Part shown: positions 43,620 to 53,155 of the stretch, piece by piece
How the letters are laid out: the number at the start of each line of letters is the position of its first letter
Numbering within the stretch: position 1 is the stretch's first letter
Source of the DNA: Desulfovibrionales bacterium
Lineage (GTDB): Bacteria > Desulfobacterota > Desulfovibrionia > Desulfovibrionales > Desulfovibrionaceae
Reading direction: 5' to 3'
NCBI GenBank assembly: GCA_030156255.1
Contig: JASGMV010000019.1
Coordinates: forward strand, 1 to 59,588
DNA: 59,588 nucleotides
Notes under the pieces: generated by a model
The model's input: only the letters and a program-made list of their open reading frames with translations
Database searches by the model: none
What the model was told of the DNA's origin: nothing
Position numbers and translations under genes: made by a program

Positions 43620-44925
43620 GGTTTGCGTCTTCCGCCAAAGGCTCCAAATGGTCGGGGAGCCCCCGCTCCCTGCGGAGGCGGCGCCATTCGCCGGGCGAAC
43701 GAACCGCCTCCTCTCCGGGAAAACTGCCCAGGATTTCAAAATAATCCAACCGCAACGGGTCGGCGAGGACTTTCCCCCTGGAGTTGACCCGGACCAGATA
43801 CACGTCCTGGACGTTCTGGTGGTCCAAAGCCCGCCACGTCTGTCGTCCTTTGAGAAGGGAGTATGAATGTCCTTCCAGCGCTCTCGCCGCCTTGTCATTC
43901 TCGAAGGAGCCGGCCCGCTCCACGGCGTTTTTGTAGATGAAGGGAATAGAGTAGGCGCTGGCGCCGGACGTGCTGGGATATCGGCGATACCGGCGCACGA
44001 ATTCATCGACGAAGGCTTTGCCCCGCTCGTTGTCGAGAAGGAAAGGAACCTTCCACGTCCACGGCAGGACGCCGACCACTCCTTCGATGTTCGAAGGCCC
44101 GGAGCGTTCGGCCATGCCCAGCGTCAGGTTCGGAACCACGAGTTGGCAGTCGAAATCGACGCCCATGGCTTTCGCTTGGCGCAAGGCGTTGGCGAGGTCC
44201 TTGCCGAAGAGCGAAAGCACCAGCACGTTGGGTTTGTAAAGCCTGGCCTTGTTCAGGGCGTATCGATAGTCGGAGGCTCCCAAAGACGTCAGAACGCGGG
44301 GATGTCGGCTGATGTCCGTGGTGTTGGTCACCTCCCGCATACTCGCTTCCGTGGTCCATCCCCAGGTGTAGTCCGCGGTGATGTAGAAATACTTTTTTCC
44401 CTTGAATTCGGTGTTGAGCCAGCCGGCCAGCGCTCGGGCCGCCATCCAGGAATTGCAGCTCTCCCGAAAATTCAAACGGTGCGCGTTCTCCAAGGTGGTG
44501 GCGGTGGAGTAGGTCAGGGTTCCGAAAAAAAGGGCGCCTCGCCGCTGGCATATCTCGCCGGCCGCGATGGCCACGTCGCTGGAGGCGCCGCCGAAGACCA
44601 TGCTGCAGCCGGCCTGAATCAACTCGTTTATGTTGATGGTGGTGAGCAGGACGCTGGAGCCGGAATCCCGGGCGATCAACTCGACGGGCCTGCCGAGGAT
44701 GCCCCCGGCTTCGTTGATTTGGTCAACGGCCAGACGGGCGGCGCGGATTTGGTCGAGGCCTTCCACGGAGTACGGTCCCGTCAACGGATAGTTGATTCCT
44801 ATGCGAACCGGCTCCTGGGCGTCGCATTCGGCTCCGAACAAAGGCAACAGGACGATACAGGCGAAAAAAAATCGGCGCAGGGCGCTTGGGAGGAGGATCA
44901 TGGGGGCCGAGCGGCGTTTGGTCAC
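43603..44925 (-). CDS. Periplasmic urea/amide/amino-acid-type binding protein paired with sensor kinase
   Basis: 440 residues of the type I periplasmic binding family (VRIGINYPLTGPYSVEGLDQIRAARLAVDQINEAGGILGR, read in parts), related to UrtA and LivK. GTG 44925 is chosen because GGAGG sits 4 nt upstream; it begins a signal peptide cleaved near GAECDAQE. No transporter genes accompany it. Instead it overlaps the sensor kinase gene by 17 nt, so it probably serves as an extracytoplasmic ligand receptor for that kinase. The ligand is unknown; family members bind urea, short amides or branched-chain amino acids. Confidence 0.85.
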   Translation of the reverse strand: MTKRRSAPMILLPSALRRFFFACIVLLPLFGAECDAQEPVRIGINYPLTGPYSVEGLDQIRAARLAVDQINEAGGILGRPVELIARDSGSSVLLTTININELIQAGCSMVFGGASSDVAIAAGEICQRRGALFFGTLTYSTATTLENAHRLNFRESCNSWMAARALAGWLNTEFKGKKYFYITADYTWGWTTEASMREVTNTTDISRHPRVLTSLGASDYRYALNKARLYKPNVLVLSLFGKDLANALRQAKAMGVDFDCQLVVPNLTLGMAERSGPSNIEGVVGVLPWTWKVPFLLDNERGKAFVDEFVRRYRRYPSTSGASAYSIPFIYKNAVERAGSFENDKAARALEGHSYSLLKGRQTWRALDHQNVQDVYLVRVNSRGKVLADPLRLDYFEILGSFPGEEAVRSPGEWRRLRRERGLPDHLEPLAEDANHEDDR

Positions 44926-45141
44926 GTTTCCTCCACTTTCAATGGGGAAGAAGCAGCTTGTGAAATTCGCGCCGAAGCGTGAAGGCGTAGATAACAAAAG
45001 GAATTCGTTTTGGAAAGGCGGGCAATGAGAGGGAAAAAGCGACCGCTGGGTAACGAAACCACAGACTGATAGCGCATATGAGCCAGGGAAAGGCGCTCTC
45101 CTCCAAGAATACGCCGCAAAGCGGACGCAAAACACAAAAAA
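44926..45141. other. Intergenic stretch, no gene seen
   Basis: Between the binding-protein start and the rpsI terminator. It must contain the minus-strand promoter of the binding-protein/kinase operon. Only weak hexamer pairs are visible and no sigma-54 site. Confidence 0.5.
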
Positions 45142-45173
45142 CCTGGAAGCGTTGCAGTTGCAACGCTTCCAGG
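45142..45173 (-). terminator. Rho-independent terminator of rplM-rpsI
   Basis: Perfect 15-bp arms (45142-45156, 45159-45173) followed on the minus strand by TTTTTTGTGTTTTG. It starts 25 nt past the rpsI stop. Confidence 0.93.
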
Positions 45174-45197
45174 CAAACAGAGCGATCGAAAAGCGGC

Positions 45198-45593
45198 TTA
45201 ACGCTTGGAGTACTGGAACCGGGCGCGGGCGCTGCGAAGACCGTACTTCTTCCGTTCCTTCTTACGGGCGTCCCGGGTGAGGAAGCCGGCCCGCTTGAGC
45301 ACGCCGCGGAACTCGTCGGAAAGATCGCACAGGGCGCGGGCGATGCCGTGGCGAACGGCCTGGGCCTGTCCTGCGACGCCTCCGCCGCACACCGTGACCT
45401 TGACGTCCATGCGGCCAAGGGTCTTGGTCAGCTTCAGAGGCTGTTGGACGATCATTTGCAGGGTCTTGCGGGGGAAGTACTCTTCAAAGGGCCGCTCGTT
45501 CACGTAAATGCCGCCCTGGCCGTTCTCGAACAGCCGGGTGCGGGCGATGGCGTTCTTCCGTTTGCCGGTTCCGTAATTGAAATCTTGGCTCAT
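45198..45593 (-). CDS. rpsI: 30S ribosomal protein S9
   Basis: 131 residues: [21 protein letters not shown] at the start and the basic C-terminal tail ending RARFQYSKR, which contacts P-site tRNA. Co-transcribed behind rplM (24-nt gap), as in most bacteria, and closed by a strong terminator. Confidence 0.97.
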   Translation of the reverse strand: MSQDFNYGTGKRKNAIARTRLFENGQGGIYVNERPFEEYFPRKTLQMIVQQPLKLTKTLGRMDVKVTVCGGGVAGQAQAVRHGIARALCDLSDEFRGVLKRAGFLTRDARKKERKKYGLRSARARFQYSKR

Positions 45594-45617
45594 GCGATGC
45601 TCCGTTTCCGGACTCTG

Positions 45618-46046
45618 TTAAAGGGAAAGCTCTTTGGGGTCCTGCGCCGCATGGGGATGCTCCGATCCGACGTAAACCTTGAGCTTTTTGATGAGCTGGC
45701 GGGCCAGACGATTTTTGGGCAGCATGCCGCGGACAGCCTGGCGCACCACTTCTTCGGGCTTGGAGGCCATCATTTCGCGCAACGAGCGCTCCTTCAGGCC
45801 GCCCGGGTATCCCGAGTGGTGGTAATACATTTTTTGATCCAGCTTGCGGCCCGTGACGCGGATCTTGTCCGCGTTGACCACCACGACGAAATCGCCGTTG
45901 TCCATGTGGGGGGCGAACTCGGGCTTGTGTTTGCCGCGCAGACGTAAGGCCACCTCGGTAGCCAAACGGCCGAGAACCATGTTCTCGGCGTCCACCACCA
46001 ACCACTCGCGTTTCAGCTCCGAGGCTTTGGGCGAATATGTCTTCAT
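45618..46046 (-). CDS. rplM: 50S ribosomal protein L13
   Basis: 142 residues with the L13 blocks [38 protein letters not shown] and [19 protein letters not shown]. First gene of the rplM-rpsI operon; a promoter with a perfect -35 lies at 46082-46110 and AAGGAG about 9 nt ahead of the ATG. Confidence 0.97.
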   Translation of the reverse strand: MKTYSPKASELKREWLVVDAENMVLGRLATEVALRLRGKHKPEFAPHMDNGDFVVVVNADKIRVTGRKLDQKMYYHHSGYPGGLKERSLREMMASKPEEVVRQAVRGMLPKNRLARQLIKKLKVYVGSEHPHAAQDPKELSL

Positions 46047-46081
46047 CGTGCGATGCTCCTTGCTCGAAAGTGGAAACAGGG

Positions 46082-46110
46082 GACATACTGGCTGGCGGCG
46101 CGTTTGTCAA
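46082..46110 (-). promoter_or_regulatory. Sigma-70 promoter of rplM-rpsI
   Basis: Minus strand TTGACA, 17 nt, TATGTC, with a leader of about 30 nt carrying AAGGAG. Confidence 0.75.
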
Positions 46111-46134
46111 GCTTCCGCGTCCGCCTTTTTCGCA

Positions 46135-48783
46135 TCAGGCTGCAGCCTGGGCGGCCAGTTCTTTCAACTTGGCGAAAGCCTTGTCGATTCCGGAAGGGTT
46201 CGAACCGCCGGCCTGGGCCATGTCCGGCCGGCCTCCGCCCCCCCCGCCGACCTCGGCCGCCACCGGCTTGATCAACGCCGGCGCGGTGATGCGGCCGTGC
46301 AGGTCCTTGCTCACCGAAATGACCACCTGCACCTTGCCGTCGTCGGTCGCGGCGGCCAGGCAGATGATCCCGGAGGAAAGCTTGGAGCGCAGAGCGTCCA
46401 TCTGGTCGCGCAGGGATTTGGCCGACCCGGCCTCCACCTTGGCGGCCAGCACCTTGATGCCGGCGATTTCCTCCACCTGGTCCATGGCGTCCGCGCCGGC
46501 GCCCGAAGCCAGCTTGGCCTCCAGGCGTTCGATCTGCTTCTGCTGTTCCTTGATCTGGCCCTGCAGGTGTTTGATCTTTTCCGGAATTTCGCCGAGCCGG
46601 CCCTTGAGCAGACCGGCCGCGTGCTCCAACTCGTCGAACCGCTCGTGGGCGGCCTTGAGGGCGCCGAAGCCCGTGGTCGCTTCGATGCGCCGGATGCCGG
46701 CGGCCACGCCGGTCTCGGACAGGATCATGAACATGCCGGCCTGGCCCGTGGCCCGCAGGTGCGTCCCGCCGCACAGTTCCGCGGAGTATCCCGGAACGCG
46801 AACCACCCGGACTTCGCCGCCGTATTTTTCGTCGAACAGGGCCATGGCGCCGGAAGCGGCCGCCTCTTCGAATGGCATGACCTCGGTGTTCAGCGCAAGG
46901 TCGTCCAGAATGGCCCGGTTGACGTCCTCCTCCACCAAACGCAGCTCCGTGGGCGAGAGCGGGGCGATGTGCGTGAAGTCGAAGCGCAGCCGATCCGGCG
47001 TCACCAGGGAGCCCGACTGCTTGACGTGCTCGCCCAGGATTTTCCGGAGCGCCGCATGCAGCAGGTGGGTGCAGGTGTGGTTGCGGGCCGTGGCCGTGCG
47101 CAGGGCTTCGTCCACGCGCAGGTCGGCCTCTTCGTCCTGGCGCAAGGCGCCGCGGGTTACTTCCACGCGGTGCACGGTCAGCTCCTTGGACGGCTTGAGC
47201 GTCTCGACGATCTTGCCCTCTCCCGAAGCCGTGGACACAACGCCTGCATCGCCTCCCTGTCCGCCGGACTCCCCGTAGAACGGGGTGGCCTCCGCGGCGA
47301 AAAATCCCGTCTCGCCCTGGCGCAGTTCGTCGCGCAGTTCGCCGGACTTGTCCAGCATTCTCGTGATGGGGCTGTGGGCGCAAAGCGTGTCGTATCCGAC
47401 GAAATTGGACTCGAGGCCCTGGGCCAGCAGTTGCTGAAAAGCGCTGGCCACGTCTTTTTCGCCCGAGCCCTTCCAGGCCTTCTTGGCGCGCTGGCGTTGT
47501 TCGGCCATGGCGTTGTTGAAACCTTCGGCGTCCACGGCCAATCCCGTCCGTTCGGCCACGTCGTTCACGATGTCCAGGGGGAACCCGTAGGTGTCGTACA
47601 GCCGGAACGCCATGTCTCCGGGGATGGTGTCCCGGTGCGCGGCCTTGAGTTCGGCCATGGTTTCTTCGAGCAGGGCCAGCCCCTTGTCCAGGGTCGTGCT
47701 GAAGCGCTCCTCTTCTTCGCGGACCATGCGGACCATGAATCTCCGGTTGTCCAGCAGCTCCGGGAAGGCCTCGCCCATTTCGGCGACCACCATGCCCACG
47801 GTTTCGAACAGGAACGGATCGGTGAGGCCGAGGAACCGCCCGAAGCGGAAGGCCCGGCGAATGAGACGTCGCAGAATGTATCCGCGCCCCTCGTTGGAGG
47901 GCAGGATGCGGTCGGTGATCAAAAAGGCGATGGCCCGGCTGTGGTCCGCGATGACCTGGAGAGCGGTGTCGATTTCGCGCTTTTCCTTGTAGCGGACGCC
48001 GGCCTTGCGGGCCACGGCCTGGATGATGGGCTGGAACAGGTCGGACTCGTAGTTGGAGCGCACCCCCTGGCACACGGCCGCGATGCGCTCCAGGCCCATG
48101 CCGGTGTCGATGGACGGCTTGGGCAGGTCCAGGCGGGTATTTTCGTCCACCTGGTCGTACTGCATGAACACCAGATTCCAGATTTCCAGAAAACGGTCGC
48201 AGTCGCAGACGCCGAGGGCGCAGTCCGGCCCGCAGGCCATGTCTTCACCCTGGTCGATGTGGATTTCGGAGCACGGACCGCAGGGGCCTGTGTCGCCCAT
48301 GGACCAGAAATTGTCTTTTTCGCCCAGGCGGTGGATGCGCTCGGGCGGAATGTCGGTGAGCTCCACCCAGAGATTGTACGCTTCGTCGTCGTCGAGGTAG
48401 ACGGAGGCGTGCAGCTTGTCGGCCGGCAGCTTGAGCTCTTTGGTGAGGAAGTCCCAGGCGAAGGTGATGGCCTCGCGCTTGAAGTAGTCGCCGAAGGAGA
48501 AGTTGCCGAGCATCTCGAAGAAGGTGTGGTGCCGGGCGGTGCGGCCGACGTTTTCCAGGTCGTTGTGCTTGCCGCCTACGCGGAGGCACTTTTGCGAGGA
48601 TGTGGCGCGGTTGTACGATTCCTGCCTCTGTCCGAGGAATATCCGCTTGAATTGGACCATTCCTGCATTGGTGAACATGAGGCTCGGGTCTTCGCGTGGA
48701 ATCAGCGGCGCCGAGGGAACGACGGTGTGGCCTTTCTTCTCGAAGTATTCGAGAAAGCGTTTTCGGATTTCGGAGGCTTTCAT
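46135..48783 (-). CDS. alaS: Alanyl-tRNA synthetase
   Basis: 882 residues, full length. Class II catalytic core ([38 protein letters not shown]), tRNA-recognition domain, editing domain with [12 protein letters not shown] and [11 protein letters not shown] zinc/editing residues, then a coiled-coil and C-terminal oligomerisation part with a [15 protein letters not shown] stretch. It lies 41 nt behind recA, a common pairing. Confidence 0.97.
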   Translation of the reverse strand: MKASEIRKRFLEYFEKKGHTVVPSAPLIPREDPSLMFTNAGMVQFKRIFLGQRQESYNRATSSQKCLRVGGKHNDLENVGRTARHHTFFEMLGNFSFGDYFKREAITFAWDFLTKELKLPADKLHASVYLDDDEAYNLWVELTDIPPERIHRLGEKDNFWSMGDTGPCGPCSEIHIDQGEDMACGPDCALGVCDCDRFLEIWNLVFMQYDQVDENTRLDLPKPSIDTGMGLERIAAVCQGVRSNYESDLFQPIIQAVARKAGVRYKEKREIDTALQVIADHSRAIAFLITDRILPSNEGRGYILRRLIRRAFRFGRFLGLTDPFLFETVGMVVAEMGEAFPELLDNRRFMVRMVREEEERFSTTLDKGLALLEETMAELKAAHRDTIPGDMAFRLYDTYGFPLDIVNDVAERTGLAVDAEGFNNAMAEQRQRAKKAWKGSGEKDVASAFQQLLAQGLESNFVGYDTLCAHSPITRMLDKSGELRDELRQGETGFFAAEATPFYGESGGQGGDAGVVSTASGEGKIVETLKPSKELTVHRVEVTRGALRQDEEADLRVDEALRTATARNHTCTHLLHAALRKILGEHVKQSGSLVTPDRLRFDFTHIAPLSPTELRLVEEDVNRAILDDLALNTEVMPFEEAAASGAMALFDEKYGGEVRVVRVPGYSAELCGGTHLRATGQAGMFMILSETGVAAGIRRIEATTGFGALKAAHERFDELEHAAGLLKGRLGEIPEKIKHLQGQIKEQQKQIERLEAKLASGAGADAMDQVEEIAGIKVLAAKVEAGSAKSLRDQMDALRSKLSSGIICLAAATDDGKVQVVISVSKDLHGRITAPALIKPVAAEVGGGGGGRPDMAQAGGSNPSGIDKAFAKLKELAAQAAA

Positions 48784-48824
48784 GGTTGTCTCTGATAGAG
48801 GTTATCGCGGGGCGCGAGCCCGAT

Positions 48825-49886
48825 TTATGACGTTTGGTCCGATTCTTCGTCCGCTCCCGCTGTCGCAACCGGGGCGGCGACGCCCAGGCGCTCCATGAGG
48901 GCGGCCTCGATACGGGCGGCGATGTCCTTGTTCTCCAGGAGATAGGCCCGGACGTTTTCCTTGCCCTGGCCCAGGCGCTCCTGGTTGAAGGCGTACCAGG
49001 CGCCGCTTTTGTCCACGACGCCCAGGTCCACGCCCAGGTCGAGCAATTCGCCTTCCCGGGAAACGCCCAAGCCGTAGAGGATGTCGAATTGGGCCTCCCG
49101 GAACGGCGGGGCGACCTTGTTCTTGATGACCTTGACCCGTACGCGGGAGCCGTAGGTTTCTTCCTTGTCTTTGAGCGTTTGAATCTTGCGGATGTCCAGC
49201 CGCATGGTGGCGTAAAATTTGAGGGCGTTGCCGCCGGAGGTGGTCTCGGGGCTGCCGTAGCCCATGGTGCCGATCTTCATGCGGATCTGGTTGATGAAAA
49301 TGACCACGGTGTTGGACTTGTGCACGGCGCCGGTCAGTTTGCGCAGGGCGTGGGACATGAGCCGGGCCTGCCCGCCCACTTGGGTGTCGCCCATGGCCCC
49401 TTCCAGCTCGGCCTGGGGAATCAGGGCCGCCACCGAGTCGATGACCACCACGTCTATGGCGCCGGATCGCACCAACAGGTCCGTGATTTCAAGGGCCTGC
49501 TCTCCATAGTCGGGTTGGGAGATGAGCAACTCGTCGGTTTTGACGCCGAGGCGCTTGGCGTACTTGATGTCCAGGGCGTGTTCGGCGTCCACAAAGGCCG
49601 CGTTGCCGCCCAGTTTCTGAGATTCGGCGATGACGTGCAGGGCCAGGGTGGTCTTGCCCGACGATTCCGGCCCGTAGATTTCGATGACCCGCCCTTTGGG
49701 AACGCCGCCCACACCGAGGGCCAGGTCCAGGCCGATGGAGCCGGTGGGAATGGTCGGCAGGCTTTGATGCGCCGCATCATCCATGCGCATGATGGAGCCT
49801 TTGCCGAATTTGCGCTCGATGGTGGTCAGGGCTGTGCGCAGGGCCTCCTGGCGCAAGTCCTCGCTGCTGGTCTGCTGTTTGGCCAT
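48825..49886 (-). CDS. recA: Recombinase RecA
   Basis: 353 residues: Walker [39 protein letters not shown] (L1 region, in parts), the L2 loop [23 protein letters not shown] (in parts) and an acidic C-terminus. It drives strand exchange and LexA/repressor self-cleavage. Preceded by a structured 5' region (49914-49985) and an inverted repeat at 50051-50063; followed by alaS. No recX is seen. Confidence 0.97.
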   Translation of the reverse strand: MAKQQTSSEDLRQEALRTALTTIERKFGKGSIMRMDDAAHQSLPTIPTGSIGLDLALGVGGVPKGRVIEIYGPESSGKTTLALHVIAESQKLGGNAAFVDAEHALDIKYAKRLGVKTDELLISQPDYGEQALEITDLLVRSGAIDVVVIDSVAALIPQAELEGAMGDTQVGGQARLMSHALRKLTGAVHKSNTVVIFINQIRMKIGTMGYGSPETTSGGNALKFYATMRLDIRKIQTLKDKEETYGSRVRVKVIKNKVAPPFREAQFDILYGLGVSREGELLDLGVDLGVVDKSGAWYAFNQERLGQGKENVRAYLLENKDIAARIEAALMERLGVAAPVATAGADEESDQTS

Positions 49887-49913
49887 ATCAACCTCCGATT
49901 AATCCTGGCGGCC

Positions 49914-49985
49914 GGGTCCAGGCGTGAAAACACGCCCCGGGCGCGACGGAGCCGGACCCTTTTAGGAGCTGGGGATGAACCCCAG
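49914..49985 (-). ncRNA. Structured 5' leader of recA (candidate)
   Basis: On the minus strand, a hairpin CTGGGG/CCCCAG (49969-49985) is followed by a closing stem GGGTCC/GGACCC (49954-49959 with 49914-49919). That stem holds an inner hairpin GGCGTG-TTTT-CACGCC (49921-49936). The whole folds about 30-100 nt ahead of the recA start. No known riboswitch class was recognised; it could be a leader regulating recA or just stable GC-rich spacer. Confidence 0.35.
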
Positions 49986-50050
49986 GGCGCCATAGCCCGC
50001 AGAGAAACGCCCAACCGAGGCGTCCCTGTGGGGTCACGGGAACAGAATCA

Positions 50051-50063
50051 GGTATCAAATACC
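50051..50063. promoter_or_regulatory. Inverted repeat in the recA promoter region
   Basis: GGTAT-TTG-ATACC (minus-strand reading), a perfect 5-3-5 palindrome between a TTGCCG and a TACCTG hexamer that could serve as recA -35/-10. Candidate SOS or other repressor site; it does not match the E. coli or Geobacter LexA boxes I know. Confidence 0.35.
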
Positions 50064-50106
50064 GGGGCGGCCGGCAAGCGGAGGAGCCGGGCCCCTGGCC
50101 GGCGGG

Positions 50107-50778
50107 CTAGCGGACTTCGCGGAAAACCCAGACGATTTGGCCGAGAATTCGGATTTCTCCCCATTTGTCCGGATCGATGTCCAAAGGCTCGTGCCGGGCG
50201 TCGTCGCTGGCCAGCACGTAGCGGTCGGGGCGAATGTCGAGGCGGCGGATGATCATGCCGGCGCTCAGCCAGAAGGCGAAGATTTTTCCCGGCAAAGGCT
50301 CCAGCTTGGAGCGGTCGATCATGACCAGGTCGCCGTTGACCAGCGACGGGTACATGTTGTGTCCGGACATTTCCACAACCACCATGTCGCCCGGACGGCC
50401 TTTTCTGGCGATCCAGCGCTGGTCGATGAGGATGTTGGCCAGGGTGTCGCTTTCCTGGGGCGCGCGGTCGTGCGCGAAAAAGGATTGCCGGACCTGCGGA
50501 ATGCAGACGTGGCGGTTCGCGGCGTCCTGCTCTCCGGTCCCGGCCGCGCCGGCGCCGGTGATGAGCCAGTCCAGGGTGACGCCGCCTTCCTTGGCGATGG
50601 CCGCCAGCGGATTGATGGTGGGCAGGCTCTGCTCCGCAATATAACGGTAGAGCTGCGACGGAGAGATGCCGGTGCTGTCGGCCAGGGCGCGCTTTCCCCC
50701 AGCCTTTTTGGCCACTTGCGCGATGCGCTGGCCGAAGCCCGCCGCGAGGCTGCTCGTGCTCTCTTTGGCTTTTTGCAT
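50107..50778 (-). CDS. S24-fold (CI/LexA-like) transcriptional repressor with altered catalytic site
   Basis: 223 residues. N-terminal helix-turn-helix (GGKRALADSTGISPSQLYRYI) and the phage-CI-like block EGGVTLDWLITG, then an S24/LexA-type C-terminal domain. The canonical serine in G-S-M-x-P is Asn141 here (SGHNMYPSLVNGD) and the catalytic lysine position in the last strand is Arg178 (GMIIRRL). The fold is kept but self-cleavage seems impossible, so it would be a stable dimerising repressor. AAGGAGG precedes the ATG. Its targets are unknown; it lies directly upstream of recA on the same strand. Confidence 0.85.
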   Translation of the reverse strand: MQKAKESTSSLAAGFGQRIAQVAKKAGGKRALADSTGISPSQLYRYIAEQSLPTINPLAAIAKEGGVTLDWLITGAGAAGTGEQDAANRHVCIPQVRQSFFAHDRAPQESDTLANILIDQRWIARKGRPGDMVVVEMSGHNMYPSLVNGDLVMIDRSKLEPLPGKIFAFWLSAGMIIRRLDIRPDRYVLASDDARHEPLDIDPDKWGEIRILGQIVWVFREVR

Positions 50779-50813
50779 GTTTTCTCCTCCTTATTTCCAA
50801 ATATATTTTCTTA

Positions 50814-50823
50814 TATGCGCATA
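50814..50823. promoter_or_regulatory. Small palindrome upstream of the S24 repressor gene
   Basis: TATGCGCATA, a perfect 10-bp palindrome in AT-rich DNA 36 nt ahead of the repressor start. Possible autoregulatory half of an operator; short enough to be chance. Confidence 0.3.
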
Positions 50824-51003
50824 GACAGCTGGCTGAACGGAGCCTCCCCGTTGGGCGTGCTGCATTCTGAACGCTTCTTTGCAAAAAGGCAATAGCTTGG
50901 AGGAAAGAAAATCTTAGATAAGCGTCAATTGTCCCATTCCTGCGTCCAGGGAATAAATGTCGGCCTTGCCCTCCGGCGATCCCTCACGTATCAACTCCAA
51001 CCC

Positions 51004-52074
51004 ATGAACGAACAATACGACGCGCTGGCGCTGTTTTCAGGAGGTCTGGACAGCATTCTCGCCGCCAAACTCGCGGCGGGGCAGGGCCTCTCCGTGCTCG
51101 GAGCGCACTTTGTCAGTCCTTTTTTCGGCAGCGCCCGAAGCCTGGACAGGTGGTGGAAGCTGTACGGAATCCAGGTGCAAACCCTGGACGTCTCCGAGGA
51201 GTTCGCCGACCTGCTCGCCCGGCGTCCGGACCATGGGTTCGGCAAGTTGCTCAATCCGTGCATCGACTGCAAGATTCTCATGATGCGCAAGGCCCGGATT
51301 CTCATGGAGGCGTACGGCGCCAAGTGCATCATTTCGGGCGAAGTCCTTGGCCAGAGGCCCATGTCCCAGCGCCGCGACGCGCTGGACATCATCAGCCGGG
51401 ACGCCGGGGTGCGCGACGTGCTGGTCCGTCCCTTGTGCGCCAAGAAATTTCAGCCCACCGCCGCGGAGCAGGCCGGGGTGCTGGACCATGGAGCCCTGCT
51501 GAACATCGGCGGCAGGGGGCGTAAGGACCAACTCGCCCTGGCCGCCGAAATGGGGCTGCAGGAGATCCCTCCCGCGGCCGGAGGCTGCAAGCTTACGGAG
51601 CCCGAGACCGCCAAACGGTACTTGCCGTTCATCTCCCAGTTGGAGAGGCCTTCGCCCGAAGATTATCAAATGTGCGATTTCGGCCGGCACTATTGGGCGG
51701 GGCCGAGGCTGGCGGCCATCGGCCGGCGCAAGGACGACAACGAGCAATTGGGCGGGTTCGTTCGTTTCGATGACGCCGGCCTGAAACTTGTCCGCCACCC
51801 CGGTCCGCTGGGCCTGCTGCGCCGGCTGGACGGACCGGTGGAGGATCAGGACGTGCTGGAGGCCGCGGCCCTGGCGGCGTCCTTTTCTCCCAAGGCCTGT
51901 CGGGAGGGGGGAAAAGTCGGCGTCAGCGTGCGCCTGCGCGGGACGCAGACCGAGGTCGAGGTTGTTCCGGACCGGGAGCCGCCTTTGGGGTGGAGCGAGC
52001 CGAAAGTCGAGGACGTCAAGGCGTGGAAGGAGAAAACTCTTGCCTCGGAGGCGGAGAAGCCTCAAACTCCGTAA
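51004..52074 (+). CDS. PP-loop tRNA thiouridylase-like protein (MnmA/ThiI-related)
   Basis: 356 residues. The PP-loop ATP-pyrophosphatase motif FSGGLDSILAA (11-21) is followed by NPCIDCKILMMRKA, GEVLGQRPMSQRRDAL, LRPLCAKK-like (VRPLCAKKFQPT) and PAGGCKLTEPETAKRYLP. The cysteines in NPCIDC and PAGGC correspond in position to the two sulfur-transfer cysteines of tRNA 2-thiouridylases. It is the short divergent family common in delta- and epsilon-type anaerobes, annotated as tRNA-U34 thiolation proteins; the exact modification is not proven. The start at ATG 51004 lacks a clear ribosome binding site. Confidence 0.8.
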   Translation: MNEQYDALALFSGGLDSILAAKLAAGQGLSVLGAHFVSPFFGSARSLDRWWKLYGIQVQTLDVSEEFADLLARRPDHGFGKLLNPCIDCKILMMRKARILMEAYGAKCIISGEVLGQRPMSQRRDALDIISRDAGVRDVLVRPLCAKKFQPTAAEQAGVLDHGALLNIGGRGRKDQLALAAEMGLQEIPPAAGGCKLTEPETAKRYLPFISQLERPSPEDYQMCDFGRHYWAGPRLAAIGRRKDDNEQLGGFVRFDDAGLKLVRHPGPLGLLRRLDGPVEDQDVLEAAALAASFSPKACREGGKVGVSVRLRGTQTEVEVVPDREPPLGWSEPKVEDVKAWKEKTLASEAEKPQTP

Positions 52075-52096
52075 AACATCGCCAAAAGGCTCTCCC

Positions 52097-53026
52097 ATGC
52101 TGCTGCACGCCGTCTATTTCATCCTCAGTATCTTTCTTCTCTGGTTCGGTTCGGACTGGATCGTGGACGCGGCGTCCGCCGTGGCCCGACGCTTCAATGT
52201 TTCGGAGCTGGTCATCGGCCTGACCATCGTGGCCATGGGGACCTCCGCGCCCGAGTTTCTGGTGACGGCCACGGCGGCCTTTCGGGGGATGTCCGACATC
52301 TCGTTGTCCAACGTCGTGGGCTCCAACATCTTCAATCTGGGCTTCATCCTCGGGATCATGGCCCTGATCAAGCCGTTGCCCACGTCGAAGACCCTGGTGT
52401 TCCGGGACGGGCTGTTGCTGCTTTGCGTCACGGCGCTCATTCTCGGGCTCACCGCCGCGGGGGAGCTGGGCCGCATCGCGGGAACGGCGTTGCTGCTGAT
52501 CTTGGTGAGCTATGTCGCCTACTTGCTGGTTTACGGCAGCCGCAACCTGGTGTTCGCCGAAGCGCAGGAGCAGGCGCGAGTCGCCGGATGGAAAGATTAT
52601 CCCAAGCTGCTGGCCGGGTTCGCGGCCATCGCTTTGGGCGGGGATTTGATGGTGGATTCGGCCCGCTTTTTCGCCCTGAGCTTCGGCGTGAGCCCATGGG
52701 TGGTGGGCGTGACCGTCGTGGCGGCGGGGACGTCGCTGCCGGAGCTGGTCACCTGCCTGGCCGCCAGCATCAAGGGCCGCAACGAGATGCTGTTGGGCAA
52801 TCTGGTGGGTAGCGACCTTTTCAATTTCGCCGGGGTGTTGGGCTTGACCTGCCTGCTTCGGCCGCTGCACGTGGCGCCCGGCGCCGTGGAGAGCCTGGTC
52901 ATGCTGGTGTCCATGATCGGCCTGGTCCTCGTGCTCATGCGCACCGGCTGGCGCGTCGGCAGGGCCGAGGGCGCTTTGCTGATTTTGCTGACCGCGCTGC
53001 GCTGGGCTAGAGACTTCATGTCCTGA
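52097..53026 (+). CDS. Calcium/sodium antiporter (YrbG/CaxA type)
   Basis: 309 residues, about ten membrane segments in two inverted halves. The alpha repeats are clear: GLTIVAMGTSAPEFLVTATAAF with NVVGSNIFNLGF, and GVTVVAAGTSLPELVTCLAASI with NLVGSDLFNFAG. These form the ion-binding sites of cation/Ca2+ exchangers. ATG 52097 is 22 nt behind the thiouridylase-like gene. It probably exports Ca2+ in exchange for Na+ (or K+). Confidence 0.92.
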   Translation: MLLHAVYFILSIFLLWFGSDWIVDAASAVARRFNVSELVIGLTIVAMGTSAPEFLVTATAAFRGMSDISLSNVVGSNIFNLGFILGIMALIKPLPTSKTLVFRDGLLLLCVTALILGLTAAGELGRIAGTALLLILVSYVAYLLVYGSRNLVFAEAQEQARVAGWKDYPKLLAGFAAIALGGDLMVDSARFFALSFGVSPWVVGVTVVAAGTSLPELVTCLAASIKGRNEMLLGNLVGSDLFNFAGVLGLTCLLRPLHVAPGAVESLVMLVSMIGLVLVLMRTGWRVGRAEGALLILLTALRWARDFMS

Positions 53027-53031
53027 TTTTC

Positions 53032-53060
53032 TTGTCAAGAGGCGAAGGGCGCCTTATACT
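53032..53060 (+). promoter_or_regulatory. Sigma-70 promoter of the BI-1 family gene
   Basis: TTGTCA, 17 nt, TATACT; strong in both hexamers, leader about 90 nt. Confidence 0.75.
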
Positions 53061-53155
53061 GTCCTGAATGATCCGATTTTATTGGCGGCGATGTATGCGC
53101 CGCACCGGCCTTTGCATGCAAACAAGCTACTTTGACCTCAAGAGGAGAGAACGCG

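Noticed and set aside
50027-50045. CTGT...ACAG as an E. coli-type LexA box upstream of recA
   Set aside because: The spacing is 12 nt instead of 8.
50929-51003. Longer N-terminus (TTG start) for the PP-loop protein
   Set aside because: The extra 25 residues look unlike protein and the family begins shortly before the PP-loop.
51788-52096. Extended frame ahead of the Ca/Na antiporter
   Set aside because: It runs antiphase over the 3' end of the thiouridylase-like gene and is Arg/Trp-rich; ATG 52097 begins the first membrane segment.
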